Source of the DNA: Acidovorax sp. Leaf78
GTDB lineage: Bacteria; Pseudomonadota; Gammaproteobacteria; Burkholderiales; Burkholderiaceae_C
NCBI RefSeq assembly: GCF_001422735.1
Contig: NZ_LMLZ01000021.1
Location: 262,447-326,446, forward strand
Direction: 5' to 3'
Length of the DNA stretch: 64,000 bases
In this document: in pieces, positions 1 to 8,813 of the stretch
How the letters are laid out: each line of letters opens with the position of its first letter
Numbering within the stretch: position 1 is the stretch's first letter
The notes under the pieces: generated by a model
The model's input: the letters and a program-made list of their open reading frames with translations, nothing else
The model's database searches: none
Told to the model about the DNA's origin: nothing
Made by a program: the position numbers and the translations under genes

Positions 1-36
1 GGGGGACGCAGACTGGGGGTCGCCTTCTCTTTGGTG

Positions 37-64
37 ACTTTCTCTTGGCGACGCAAGAGAAAGT
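37..64. repeat. Perfect 11-bp inverted repeat, probable terminator
   Basis: ACTTTCTCTTG at 37-47 and its exact complement at 54-64 enclose a 6-base loop (GCGACG). It lies about 130 bases beyond the stop of the dehydrogenase gene read on the minus strand. A palindrome of this type, with a flanking CTTTGGTGACTTTCTC-like arm, recurs between genes in Burkholderiales genomes. It probably acts as a bidirectional transcript end. The repeat status comes from memory, because only one copy is in this window. Confidence 0.6.
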
Positions 65-191
65 TACTGCGCCGCCGGGCGCACACCCCGGCCTCCGCCC
101 TCAACCCAAGCACAGCCCCCCGCAAGAACACTGGCAGGAGAGCACCCAGGTACAGCCCCCGCAATCGGCAACGCAGACAGCACCCAACCCG

Positions 192-2864
192 TCACCGGTT
201 CGCTGCAGCCCCCATCGCAAACTTCGCAGCCCGCACCACCGCCTCCGCATCCACCCCAAAGAACGCACGCAACGCCGCCCGCGTATCGCTGCGCCCGAAC
301 CCATCCGTCCCCAACGTCAGGTACTTGCGCCCCTCCGGCACAAAGGCGCGCACCGTCTCAGGCACGGCACGCACATAGTCGGTCGCAGCGATCACCGGTC
401 CGCTCGTGGCGGCCAGTTGCGCTGCAAGCCAGGGGGTCCCCGGCTCATCTTCTCCCGCGATGGCACGCTGCTCGCACGCCACGCCGTCGCGTGCCAGCTC
501 GCTCCAGCTGGTCACGCTGATCACCGTCACCTCCACGCCCTCGGCGGCCAGCAACTCTGCCGCCTTGACCACTTCGGTGAGGATCGCGCCCGAGCCCAGA
601 AGGGTCACGGTTTGAGGTAAAAAAGCCCCCTGCCGCTCGTCCAGCAAGCGCGGGTAGCTCCTGAAAACATAGCAACCACGCAGCACACCTTCTGCCGCAC
701 CGGCGGGCAGATCAGGCTGCGCGTAGTTCTCGTTCATCAGCGTGACGTAGTAAAAAACGTCGCGCTGCTCGGTCACCATCTCGCGCATGCCGGCGTCGAC
801 GATGACGGCCATTTCGCCCGCGTAGGCCGGGTCGTAGGCCTTGCAGTTGGGGATGGTGGCAGCCACCAGGTGGCTGCTGCCGTCCTGGTGCTGCAGGCCC
901 TCGCCGCCCAGCGTGGTGCGGCCCGACGTGGCGCCCAGCAAAAAGCCGCGCGCACGCTGGTCGGCGGCGGCCCAGATGGCATCGCCCACGCGCTGGAAGC
1001 CGAACATCGAGTAGTAGATGTAGAACGGCAGCATCGCCAGGCCGTGCACGCTGTAGCTGGTGGCCGCGGCCGTCCAGCTGGCGATGGCGCCGGCCTCGCT
1101 GATGCCTTCTTCCAGGATCTGGCCGTCCAGCGCCTCGCGGTAGCTCAGCACCGAGCCGATGTCCTCGGGCGCATAGCGCTGGCCCACGCTGCTGTAGATG
1201 CCGACCTGCTTGAACAAATTGGCCATGCCGAAGGTGCGCGCCTCGTCGGCAACGATGGGCACGATGCGAGGGCCCAGCGTGGCGTCCTTGAGCAAGCTGC
1301 CCAGCATGCGCACGAAGGCCATGGTGGTGCTCATCTCCTTGCCATCGGCCTGCAGCGCGAACTGTGCATAGCCCTCGATGGCCGGCACGGGCAGCACCTC
1401 GCAGGCCGTCTCGCGGCGCGGCAGGTAGCCGCCCAGGTTCTGGCGGTGGGTGCGCAGGTAGCGCATCTCGGGGCTGTCTTCCGCGGGCTTGAAGAACGCG
1501 AGGCTCGTGGCCTGCTCGTCGGTGAGCGGCAGGTTGAAGCGGTTGCGGAACTCGATGAGGTCGGTCTCGTCGAGCTTCTTCTGGCTGTGCGTGGTCATCT
1601 TGCCCTGGCCGGCCGTGCCCATGCCGTAGCCCTTCTTGGTGTGCGCCAGGATCACGGTGGGCTGGCCCTGGTGGCGCGCGGCCGCGGCATACGCGGCGTG
1701 GATCTTCACCAGGTCGTGCCCGCCGCGCTTCAAGCGGTCGATCTGCTCGTCCGTCATGCCCTGGGCCAGGGCCGCGAGTTCGGGGTTCTGGCCGAAGAAG
1801 TTGTCGCGGTTGAAGCGGCCGTCTTTGGCGGCAAAGGTCTGCATCTGGCCGTCCACCGTGCCTTCGAGCGTGCGCACCAAGGCGCCGGTCAGGTCGCGGG
1901 CAAACAGGCCGTCCCAGTCGCTGCCCCAGACCAGCTTGACCACGTTCCAGCCCGCGCCGGCGAACAGCCGCTCCAGCTCGTCGATGATGCGGCCGTTGCC
2001 ACGCACCGGGCCGTCCAGGCGCTGCAGGTTGCAGTTGACCACCCAGACCAGATTGTCGAGGCCCTCGCGCGCGGCCAGGGTCAGCGCGCTCATGCTCTCG
2101 GGCTCGTCCATCTCGCCGTCGCCGAACACGCCCCAGACCTTGCGCTGGCTGCAGTCGAGCAGGTTGCGGTGCGTGAGGTAGCGCATGAAGCGCGCGTGGT
2201 AAATGCTGCTGATGGGGCCGATGCCCATCGACCCGGTGGGAAACTGCCAGAAGTCCGGCATCAGCCAGGGGTGCGGGTAGCTCGACAGGCCCTGCGCACC
2301 CGCGCCCGGCGCGGTGAGCTCCTGGCGGTAGTGCATCAGGTCCTGCTCGGACAGGCGGCCTTCGAGGAACGCCCGCGCATACACGCCCGGCGCGCTGTGC
2401 GGCTGGAAGAACACCAGGTCGCCCCGGTGCTGCCCCTCGCCCACGCCTTCGCGGGCGCGGAAGAAGTGGTTGAAGCCGCTCTCGAACAGGTCGGCCGCGC
2501 TGGCGTAGCTGGCGATGTGGCCACCCAGTTCGCCATACGCCTGGTTGGCGCGCACCACCATGGCGAGCGCGTTCCAGCGCACGATGGAGGCCACGCGCTC
2601 TTCAACAGCCAGGTCACCGGGGAAGGCAGGCTGGTCCTGCGCGGCCACGGTGTTCACATACGGGGTATTCAGGTCCGGCTGCCAACCAATGCGCTGCGTG
2701 CGCGCCAGCCGCACCAGCTCTTGCAGGATGTGGCGCGCGCGCTCCGGGCCTTCGGTGGCCACCAGGGCCAGGAAGGCGTCGCGCCACTCGGCGGTTTCCT
2801 CGGGGTCGATGTCGGGGACGGCGCCGGGCGCCAGCAGCAGGTTATGGGGTGTGAGCGCGTTCAT
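192..2864 (-). CDS. Homodimeric 2-oxoacid (pyruvate or 2-oxobutyrate) dehydrogenase E1, MdeB/AceE family
   Basis: This 890-residue protein matches the homodimeric E1 of pyruvate dehydrogenase along its length (E. coli AceE is 887 residues). The thiamine-diphosphate motif GDGEMDEPES followed by NCNLQRLDGPV is near residue 246, and ADEARTFGM and TSGRTTLGGEGLQH lie in the C-terminal half. The family decarboxylates a 2-oxoacid and transfers the acyl group to lipoyl-E2 in the cytoplasm. No E2 or E3 gene is adjacent. The divergent Lrp-type gene recalls mdeR/mdeB of Pseudomonas putida, where the E1 acts on 2-oxobutyrate from methionine, so the substrate may not be pyruvate. The start chosen is the ATG at 2864; an in-frame ATG-rich leader extends to 2888. 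Family assignment is firm, substrate is not. Confidence 0.9.
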   Translation of the reverse strand: MNALTPHNLLLAPGAVPDIDPEETAEWRDAFLALVATEGPERARHILQELVRLARTQRIGWQPDLNTPYVNTVAAQDQPAFPGDLAVEERVASIVRWNALAMVVRANQAYGELGGHIASYASAADLFESGFNHFFRAREGVGEGQHRGDLVFFQPHSAPGVYARAFLEGRLSEQDLMHYRQELTAPGAGAQGLSSYPHPWLMPDFWQFPTGSMGIGPISSIYHARFMRYLTHRNLLDCSQRKVWGVFGDGEMDEPESMSALTLAAREGLDNLVWVVNCNLQRLDGPVRGNGRIIDELERLFAGAGWNVVKLVWGSDWDGLFARDLTGALVRTLEGTVDGQMQTFAAKDGRFNRDNFFGQNPELAALAQGMTDEQIDRLKRGGHDLVKIHAAYAAAARHQGQPTVILAHTKKGYGMGTAGQGKMTTHSQKKLDETDLIEFRNRFNLPLTDEQATSLAFFKPAEDSPEMRYLRTHRQNLGGYLPRRETACEVLPVPAIEGYAQFALQADGKEMSTTMAFVRMLGSLLKDATLGPRIVPIVADEARTFGMANLFKQVGIYSSVGQRYAPEDIGSVLSYREALDGQILEEGISEAGAIASWTAAATSYSVHGLAMLPFYIYYSMFGFQRVGDAIWAAADQRARGFLLGATSGRTTLGGEGLQHQDGSSHLVAATIPNCKAYDPAYAGEMAVIVDAGMREMVTEQRDVFYYVTLMNENYAQPDLPAGAAEGVLRGCYVFRSYPRLLDERQGAFLPQTVTLLGSGAILTEVVKAAELLAAEGVEVTVISVTSWSELARDGVACEQRAIAGEDEPGTPWLAAQLAATSGPVIAATDYVRAVPETVRAFVPEGRKYLTLGTDGFGRSDTRAALRAFFGVDAEAVVRAAKFAMGAAANR

Positions 2865-2966
2865 GCAGAGCACTGTAGCCATGCCCACCCCGAATGAGTT
2901 GCCGTTTTGCAGCCGATGCAGCGCAATACCAGCAGCTTATGCCGCAAAAACAATAAACTGCAGCAT
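2865..2966. promoter_or_regulatory. Divergent control region between the E1 and Lrp-type genes
   Basis: About 100 bases separate the two start codons. TTTTGC at 2905-2910 and GCAAAA at 2944-2949 form an inverted repeat with centres about 39 bases apart, near four helical turns. This suits an oligomeric Lrp-family protein that would act on both genes. The site is inferred from symmetry alone. Confidence 0.35.
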
Positions 2967-3434
2967 ATGAAACTCGATACCCTGGACCTGGGCATTCTGG
3001 CCGAGCTGCAGGCCGATGGCTCCCTGTCCAACGTGGAGCTGGCGCGGCGTGTGCACCTGTCGCCCTCGCCGTGCCTTGCGCGGGTGAAGGCGCTGGAGGC
3101 CGCAGGCGTCATCAGCCGCTATGTGGCGCTGGCCAACGCGGCGGCGCTGGGGCTGGGGCTCAACGTATTCATCAGCATCAGCCTCAAGGCGCAGAGCAAG
3201 GAGGCGCTGGCCGATTTCGAGCGCCGCATCGCGGAGCACGACGAGGTGATGGAGTGCTACCTGATGAGCGGCGACAGCGACTACCTGATCCGCGTCGCCG
3301 TGGCCGACATTTCGGCGCTGGAGCGCTTCATCGTGGAGCAGCTCGCCCCGATGCCCGGCGTGGAAAAGATCCGCTCGAGCTTTGCGCTCAAGCAGGTGCG
3401 CTACAAGACGGCGCTGCCGCTGCCCCGGGCATAG
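2967..3434 (+). CDS. Lrp/AsnC-family transcriptional regulator (MdeR/BkdR-like)
   Basis: The protein has 155 residues, the usual size for this family. The N-terminal helix-turn-helix begins at LDTLDLGILAELQADG and continues through LSNVELARRVHLSPSP; a C-terminal RAM (ligand-binding) domain includes DEVMECYLMSGDSDYLIRV. Such proteins bind an amino acid or a related metabolite and form octamers. It is transcribed away from the E1 gene, so control of that gene is likely. In P. putida the equivalent arrangement activates methionine catabolism. The start at ATG 2967 was chosen because MKLDTLDLG matches typical Lrp N-termini; the ATG at 2907 would add a 20-residue tail unlike the family. Confidence 0.9.
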   Translation: MKLDTLDLGILAELQADGSLSNVELARRVHLSPSPCLARVKALEAAGVISRYVALANAAALGLGLNVFISISLKAQSKEALADFERRIAEHDEVMECYLMSGDSDYLIRVAVADISALERFIVEQLAPMPGVEKIRSSFALKQVRYKTALPLPRA

Positions 3435-3480
3435 CGTTCGGGCTCCAGCGCCCTGCTCTTCCTCCATCGTCCAGCTTCCA

Positions 3481-4494
3481 TCACTCCGCACGCGCCGTGC
3501 TGGGCGGGTGACCGATGATCCGCTTGTAGGCGCGGCTGAAGGAGGCTTCGGACTCGTAGCCCAGCCGATGGGCCGCCACGGCCACGCGCATGCCGTCGCG
3601 TGCGATCCAGCGGCGGGCCTGCGACATCTTCACCTTGGCCACGTAGCGCGCCGGGCTCTCCCCCATGGTGCGCGTGAACGATTCGGAAAAGCTCGAGCGC
3701 GAGGCACCCATCAGGTCGGCCAGCAGCGGCACGTTCCAGTCGCGCTCGGGCTCGGCGTGGATGGCGGCGATCACCTTGCCGATGCGCGGGCAGCGCACGG
3801 CGGCGATCCAGCCCGTGGGGCTGTTGCAGCTGCATTCCACCCAGGCGCGGATGATGCTGGCCGCCAGGGCGTCGGCCAGGCGCGCCAGGATGGCGCAGGC
3901 GCCCATGCGGTCCTGCGCCACCTCGCGCTCCATGGCGTCGAGCAGCACGGGCACGGTGGCGTCGCGCCGCGCCAGGTCGCCGGCCATCATCACGGCAGGC
4001 ATCATGGCCATCAGCGGGTGCAGCGGGTCGAGGTTGAAGCGCAGCGCGCCGCTGAACAGCACGTCGGGCGCCAGCGGCGGGGGCGGCGCAACCGGGGCCC
4101 CCAGGGGCGCGCGGCCCGCCTCGCGGCCATCCACCAGGTAGATGTTTTCAGACACGGCCTTGCGCGCCAGCGAGTCGATGTCCACCGGCGGCACGTCGGG
4201 CGAGCTGGCCAGCACGTGGAAGCTTCCGTGCGGCAGCAGTACTGCATCGCCCATGTTCAGGCGCTGCCATTCGCTGCCCGGCGTGCGCAGCCAGGCGCCG
4301 CCGTGGCCCACGAAGTGAAACCGCGCCGAGCGCTGCGCCGGAAAAGCGATGGCCCAGGGCGGGTGCAGCACGCAGCGGCCATACTCCACGCCGTCCAGGC
4401 GCAGGCCGAGCAGGATCTGGGTCAGCAGGTCCGGCGGCTCCACCCACGGCGGCTGCGGCACCTGGTCAAACGATCTGGATGAAAAGTCAAGCAT
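3481..4494 (-). CDS. AraC-family regulator with N-terminal cupin domain
   Basis: The protein has 337 residues. The first half is a cupin-type sensing domain of the kind found in AraC regulators beside exporters, with FHFVGHGGAWLRTP and LNMGDAVLLPHGSFHVL. The C-terminal 100 residues carry the double helix-turn-helix, with LADLMGASRSSFSESFTRTM and YESEASFSRAYKRIIGHPP. It is divergent from the MFS exporter at 4570 with 75 bases between, so that gene is the expected target. The inducer is not deducible. Open frame continues far upstream of 4494, but that part lies opposite the MFS gene and is not coding. Confidence 0.88.
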   Translation of the reverse strand: MLDFSSRSFDQVPQPPWVEPPDLLTQILLGLRLDGVEYGRCVLHPPWAIAFPAQRSARFHFVGHGGAWLRTPGSEWQRLNMGDAVLLPHGSFHVLASSPDVPPVDIDSLARKAVSENIYLVDGREAGRAPLGAPVAPPPPLAPDVLFSGALRFNLDPLHPLMAMMPAVMMAGDLARRDATVPVLLDAMEREVAQDRMGACAILARLADALAASIIRAWVECSCNSPTGWIAAVRCPRIGKVIAAIHAEPERDWNVPLLADLMGASRSSFSESFTRTMGESPARYVAKVKMSQARRWIARDGMRVAVAAHRLGYESEASFSRAYKRIIGHPPSTARAE

Positions 4495-4569
4495 TTCGGC
4501 TTTTACGGCATGGAAACGCCGACATCTTATCCCTAGCATGGACGTCCGTTCCAACCCAAGGCTTTGCCC

Positions 4570-5838
4570 GTGTCCTCCTCTTCTTCCTGCTCCACCTGCC
4601 TGGATGCGCCCATGGGCGCCGTGGCCGATGCCGACTCCGTACCTGCATCGGCGTTCGAACCCGTCCCCCACGCCACCCCCGAGCCCGCCGAGGCCCGCTG
4701 GGCGGCCGTGGCGTCCATGGCGCTGGGCGTGTTCGGCCTGGTCACGGCCGAATTCTTGCCCGCCAGCCTGCTGACCGCCATGGCCAGCGACCTGCGCGTG
4801 AGCGATGGGGCCGCGGGCCAGGCGGTCACCGTCACCGCGCTGGTGGCCGCCGTGGCCGCCCCGTCGCTGCCGCTGCTCACGCGCCGCATCGACCGCCGGC
4901 TGGTGATGATCGCCTTCACGCTGCTTCTGGTGCTGTCCAACGTGATGTCGGCCCTGGCCGGCAGCATGGCCACGCTGCTGGCGGCGCGGGTGCTGCTGGG
5001 CGTGGCGCTGGGCGGGTTCTGGTCTATGTCGGCAGCGTTGGCCATGCGGCTGGTGCCGGCCTCGCTGTTTGCGCGGGCCATGTCGTTCATCTTGACCGGG
5101 GTGTCGGTGGCCACCGTGTGTGCGGCCCCCATCGGCGCGTGGATGGGCGATATGTGGGGCTGGCGCAGCGCCTTCGTCGCGGCGGGCGGCATCAGCCTCG
5201 TCACGCTGGCCGTGCAACTGGTGGCCCTGCCCGCCCTGCCCCCGCGCGACAACCCCAACCTCAAGGTACTGGGCGAGCTGCTGCGCCGCCCGCCGGTGCG
5301 CGTGGCGCTGCTGGCGGTGCTGCTGGTGATCTCGGGGCACTTTGCCGGCTTTACCTACATTCGCCCACTGATGGAGCAGGTCACCCACCTGTCGGTGGCC
5401 ACCATCACGGCCGTGCTGCTGGGCTATGGCGTGGGCGGTTTCTTCGGCAACTTCGTGGGGGGATGGATCGCCGGGCGCAGCGAGCGCCAGGCCATCGTGG
5501 CCGGTGGTGCCGTCATTGCCGTGCTGGCCGCCGTGCTGCTGGTGGCCGGGCAGTCGGCGGCCATCACGGCGGTGGCGGTCACGCTGTGGGGCTTTGCATT
5601 CGGCGCGTTTCCGGTGGGCTTTCAGACCTGGATCGTGCGGGCCGCGCCCGACCAGGCGGAGGGCGCGGGCGGGCTGCTGGTGGCGGCGTTTCAGATCGCG
5701 ATTGCCAACGGCGCCATCTTTGGCGGGCTGATGGTGGACCACGTGGGCGCCCTGGGCGGGCCGGCGTTTGCCCTGGCAGCGCTGACGCTGGGCACCTTGC
5801 TGACCCTGCGCCACGGCCCACGGCCGGCGCAGGCCTGA
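4570..5838 (+). CDS. MFS efflux transporter, DHA1/NepI-like
   Basis: This membrane protein of about 422 residues has twelve predicted hydrophobic segments after a roughly 40-residue polar N-terminus. The MFS signature between TM2 and TM3 is present (LLTRRIDRRLVMIAF), and the TM1 region ALGVFGLVTAEFLPAS resembles purine-ribonucleoside and arabinose-type exporters (NepI/YdhP/SotB). The likely role is proton-driven export of a small solute, under control of the divergent AraC regulator. The GTG at 4570 is preferred because AAGG lies 8 bases upstream; a TTG at 4564 and an ATG at 4612 are alternatives. The substrate is unknown. Confidence 0.85.
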   Translation: MSSSSSCSTCLDAPMGAVADADSVPASAFEPVPHATPEPAEARWAAVASMALGVFGLVTAEFLPASLLTAMASDLRVSDGAAGQAVTVTALVAAVAAPSLPLLTRRIDRRLVMIAFTLLLVLSNVMSALAGSMATLLAARVLLGVALGGFWSMSAALAMRLVPASLFARAMSFILTGVSVATVCAAPIGAWMGDMWGWRSAFVAAGGISLVTLAVQLVALPALPPRDNPNLKVLGELLRRPPVRVALLAVLLVISGHFAGFTYIRPLMEQVTHLSVATITAVLLGYGVGGFFGNFVGGWIAGRSERQAIVAGGAVIAVLAAVLLVAGQSAAITAVAVTLWGFAFGAFPVGFQTWIVRAAPDQAEGAGGLLVAAFQIAIANGAIFGGLMVDHVGALGGPAFALAALTLGTLLTLRHGPRPAQA

Positions 5839-5913
5839 CCCGCCGCAGGGGTTGGAGCCCCCAAGCCCATCCCCACCGCACAGCCTGCCGCCACGGCCCC
5901 ACGCAGTGCGGGA

Positions 5914-6816
5914 CTACGGCACGGGCTTGCGGGCCACCGCTCCGGTGGCGACGCGCTGGCGCACTTCGCGGATCAGCGCTTTGGCCCGCGCCGCGTTGGC
6001 GGGCCCCATGCGCACCAGGATCTTCTGGCCGCTCGACAGGGCCTGCAGCGCCGGGTCAGCAAACTCGTAGCGCACCCAGGGCCGCAGGTCGGGCACGTCG
6101 GTGTTCACCGGCAGGAGCTTCACGCGCAGCGGCCCCTTGGGCTCGGGCGCGAGCAGCAGGTGGTCCAGCACGGCCACCAGGCGGTCGTTGAAGTAGCGCC
6201 GGGGGTAGCCCACCTCTTCATACGCCTGCTGGAACAGCGGGTAAAGCCGTGCATACAGCGCCACCGCGGCGTCCAGCGGCACGGCCTCGGCAAAGGCCAG
6301 CACCGCGCTGTAGCGCGCTGCGTTGGCGGGGGCGATGGTCTGCGCGCCCTCGACACCCTCCACCGTGAAGCGCTCGGGCGTGGGCTGCACCGGCCACATG
6401 CGCGACGGCGCCTGGGCGCGGCCCAGGTTGTCCACCGTGGCGACCACGCGGCGCACGAAGCCTTCGGTCCACAGAAACCTGGTCACCTTGTCGCTGCCCA
6501 GCAGTTCGCCGAGCAAGGCCGTCACGCGGGTGTCCGATTCCGCCAGCGGCGGCAAGGCGGCATCGGCGGGCGCGAGGCCATCGACCAGGTTCTGCGGACC
6601 CGAGGCTTCGGGCAGGGGGGGTGCAGCTGCCGGGGCTGCAGGCGCACTAGCCACCGGGGGCGGTGATGGCGCGGGCTGGGGCTCTGCGGGGCGCAGCCAG
6701 AACCACCACGCAGCGCCCGCGATGGCCGCGCAGCCCAGGGCTGCGAGGGCGACTTTGGGCAGGGGCGATGCACCCTCGGGTGCGGGGCGAAACTCGGCGG
6801 TGTCGTGATCGGGCAT
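5914..6816 (-). CDS. DUF3014 membrane-anchored protein
   Basis: This 300-residue protein has one N-terminal transmembrane segment (VALAALGCAAIAGAAWWFWL, residues about 22-41), followed by a Pro/Ala-rich linker and a conserved globular part. It resembles DUF3014 proteins of proteobacteria, with FLWTEGFVRRVVATVDNLGR and YPRRYFNDRLVAVLDHLL. The topology suggests a periplasmic domain held at the inner membrane. No function is established for the family. The start at 6816 has AGGAG a few bases upstream. It stands alone, convergent with the MFS gene. Confidence 0.8.
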   Translation of the reverse strand: MPDHDTAEFRPAPEGASPLPKVALAALGCAAIAGAAWWFWLRPAEPQPAPSPPPVASAPAAPAAAPPLPEASGPQNLVDGLAPADAALPPLAESDTRVTALLGELLGSDKVTRFLWTEGFVRRVVATVDNLGRAQAPSRMWPVQPTPERFTVEGVEGAQTIAPANAARYSAVLAFAEAVPLDAAVALYARLYPLFQQAYEEVGYPRRYFNDRLVAVLDHLLLAPEPKGPLRVKLLPVNTDVPDLRPWVRYEFADPALQALSSGQKILVRMGPANAARAKALIREVRQRVATGAVARKPVP

Positions 6817-7063
6817 CGGGTCTCCTGTGGCGGTGCATGGGGCACGCCATGGGTACGACGGCGTGGGCCGCCATGCGTTCCCGTGCGGGGTGCAATGCAC
6901 CATTGGAAACCGCGCCTGCGCCCGGTGCGTAACGCCATGTACCCGCTGGGCGATGCCGGTGCCTTCCCAGACCTCGCCACGCGACCGCTGCGCGAGCGGC
7001 GCGGCACGGCACGGGCAGCCCTGCGGTGCGCAGGAGGATGTGGGTGTGCTGGCCTATGCCCCC

Positions 7064-7093
7064 GCCCGCCGGGTCAGAAAGCCGCCGGCGGGC
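7064..7093 (-). terminator. 9-bp stem-loop over the stop codon of the esterase gene
   Basis: GCCCGCCGG at 7064-7072 pairs with CCGGCGGGC at 7085-7093 across a 12-base loop that contains the stop codon of the minus-strand gene. There is no T tract, so it is a terminator-like hairpin rather than a canonical intrinsic terminator. Confidence 0.4.
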
Positions 7094-7745
7094 CAGCCAG
7101 CGAGTCCAGCCAGGTCACGGTGGCGGACAGCTCCGCCGGGCGGATCTCGTGCGCGCCTGGAAACTCCCGGTACGTGACCGCCACGGGCAGCGGGCCCATG
7201 TGCTGCGCGATGGCCTGTGCGTGGGCCAGGGGGATCACGTTGTCGTGCGTGCCGTGGCTCAGCCACAGCTGCTTGCCCCGCAGCGCATCGGGCGGCGCGG
7301 CCAGGGGCAGCACCTGCGCCAGCAGGCGGCTGTGCCACACCATGGCCGCCTGCATGAGCGCGGGCTGGGTCAGCAGCAGCGACAGCGCCATGATGCCGCC
7401 CTGGCTGAAGCCGCCCACCACCACCCGCTCGGGCGGAATGCCCAGTTGCTCTGCGGCGGACGCGATGGCCTGGGCCACCAGCGCGCGGCTTTGCGCTTCT
7501 TGCTCCTCGTTGATGGTGCGCTCGCCGTTGGGCTCGATGGAAAAGTCGAACCACGCGTGCGAGCCCGGCCCCATGCGAAACGGAGCCCGCAGGCTCAGCA
7601 CATGAAAACGCTCGGGAATGTGCGGCGCCAGGCCGAACAGGTCCTGCTCGTTGCTGCCCACGCCGTGCATGAGCACCAGCAGCCAGGGCCGGGGCGAGGT
7701 GGCAGCGGCCGGGCGCTGCAAAAAGGTGAGCGGTAGATCAAGCAT
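7074..7745 (-). CDS. Carboxylesterase/phospholipase-family alpha/beta hydrolase (YpfH-like)
   Basis: The protein has 223 residues with the alpha/beta hydrolase fold of the phospholipase/carboxylesterase family. LLVLMHGVGSNEQD supplies the oxyanion-hole region, GFSQGG carries the nucleophile Ser114, SHGTHDNVIP carries the Asp and GAHE the His. Members cleave short carboxylic or thioesters in the cytoplasm; no signal peptide is seen. It is transcribed after the dioxygenase-like gene at 7800 with 54 bases between, so the two may be cotranscribed. Confidence 0.87.
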   Translation of the reverse strand: MLDLPLTFLQRPAAATSPRPWLLVLMHGVGSNEQDLFGLAPHIPERFHVLSLRAPFRMGPGSHAWFDFSIEPNGERTINEEQEAQSRALVAQAIASAAEQLGIPPERVVVGGFSQGGIMALSLLLTQPALMQAAMVWHSRLLAQVLPLAAPPDALRGKQLWLSHGTHDNVIPLAHAQAIAQHMGPLPVAVTYREFPGAHEIRPAELSATVTWLDSLAGPPAAF

Positions 7746-7799
7746 GGATGAGCGGCAGGGCCGGATTTGAAGATAGATAGGTGGGCGAACTGGGGCGTC

Positions 7800-8618
7800 T
7801 CAATGCACGGGCTGCAAGGCAAACGCATCCATCGACAGCATGCTGTACATCACCTCGCGGCTCAGGTAGTGGGCCTGCAAATCGTCGCCCGCGGCGCCCA
7901 GCGCAAAGAAGATCGGCAAAAAATGGTCTTCGGTCGGGTGTGCACGGCGTGAGTGCGGCGCCTCGCTGCGGTAGTTGAGCAGCGCCTTCATGTCGCCGCG
8001 CGCCAGGGCCGCTTCGATCCAGCGGCTGAACTCCAGCACGTAGGGCGCGGGCTCGCGCTCGCCGCCAAAGAACTCGGCCAGGTTGTGCGTCATGCTGCCC
8101 GAGCCGATGACCAGCACGTTCTGGTCGCGCAGGCTGCGCAGTGCCGCGCCCAGCGCGTACACCTCGGCCGGCCCAGCGCCCACGGGCAGGGCCACCTGCA
8201 CCACCGGCACATCGGCCTGCGGGAACAGATGCATCAGCGGCACCCAGGCACCATGGTCGAACGGGCGGGCCGCATCACCCTGGGCTGCCACGCCGGCAGC
8301 CTGCAGCAAGCCCAGCACCTCCTGCGCCAGCGCGGGCGAGCCCGGGGCCGGGTATTGCAGCTGGTACAGCGCGGGCGGAAACCCGCCAAAGTCATGCCAA
8401 GTGTCCGGCTGCGGGCCCGTCATGACCTGCGGCGAGCGTGCCATCCAGTGGGGCGACATGATCACCACGCCGCGCAGCCCGGGGTACTGCGCCTTCAGGC
8501 TGTCACCCCACTGCGTGAGCGCAGGGCCGGTGGTGCCCGCGTCCAGCGCAAACAGCGGCGCGCCGTGCGAGACGAACAGTGCAGGAACAACAGGGGAAGC
8601 AGGGGCGGTGGCAGACAT
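7800..8618 (-). CDS. Class III extradiol dioxygenase, 4,5-DOPA dioxygenase family (YgiD/LigB-like)
   Basis: The protein has 272 residues and belongs to the LigB superfamily of plant and bacterial DOPA 4,5-dioxygenase-type enzymes. Probable metal-binding positions are visible: His in FVSHGAPLF near residue 18, His in IMSPHWM, His in RPFDHGAWVPL and the conserved TEDHFLPIFFALGA near the C-terminus. Relatives open catechol rings in vitro, but the physiological substrate is usually unknown. The ATG at 8618 was chosen because AAAGGA lies about 7 bases upstream; the ATG at 8639 is less well placed. Confidence 0.86.
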   Translation of the reverse strand: MSATAPASPVVPALFVSHGAPLFALDAGTTGPALTQWGDSLKAQYPGLRGVVIMSPHWMARSPQVMTGPQPDTWHDFGGFPPALYQLQYPAPGSPALAQEVLGLLQAAGVAAQGDAARPFDHGAWVPLMHLFPQADVPVVQVALPVGAGPAEVYALGAALRSLRDQNVLVIGSGSMTHNLAEFFGGEREPAPYVLEFSRWIEAALARGDMKALLNYRSEAPHSRRAHPTEDHFLPIFFALGAAGDDLQAHYLSREVMYSMLSMDAFALQPVH

Positions 8619-8813
8619 GGCGATGTCCTTTGGATTCATTGCGTGGGGGGGATGCATTGAATGTAGGACCGACAGCCCGCGATACCAAGCCCTGTGCATC
8701 AGACAGATCGTTCCACGGGTGGTGCTAATGAGGCGGTAAAACTGCCAATGCGCCGGGCAACAAAAAATCGCCACCCCGACAACGGCAACCTGCTCAGGGT
8801 CCGTTGACAGCTC

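Noticed and set aside
870-2897. 675-codon plus-strand frame opposite the E1 gene
   Set aside because: It is an antisense artefact of high GC; the E1 on the other strand has full family conservation.
4495-5814. Continuous minus-strand open frame joined to the AraC gene, giving a 777-residue reading
   Set aside because: The upstream 440 residues lie opposite the MFS gene, are low-complexity (Gln, His, Arg and Gly) and match no family; the AraC domain starts at 4494.
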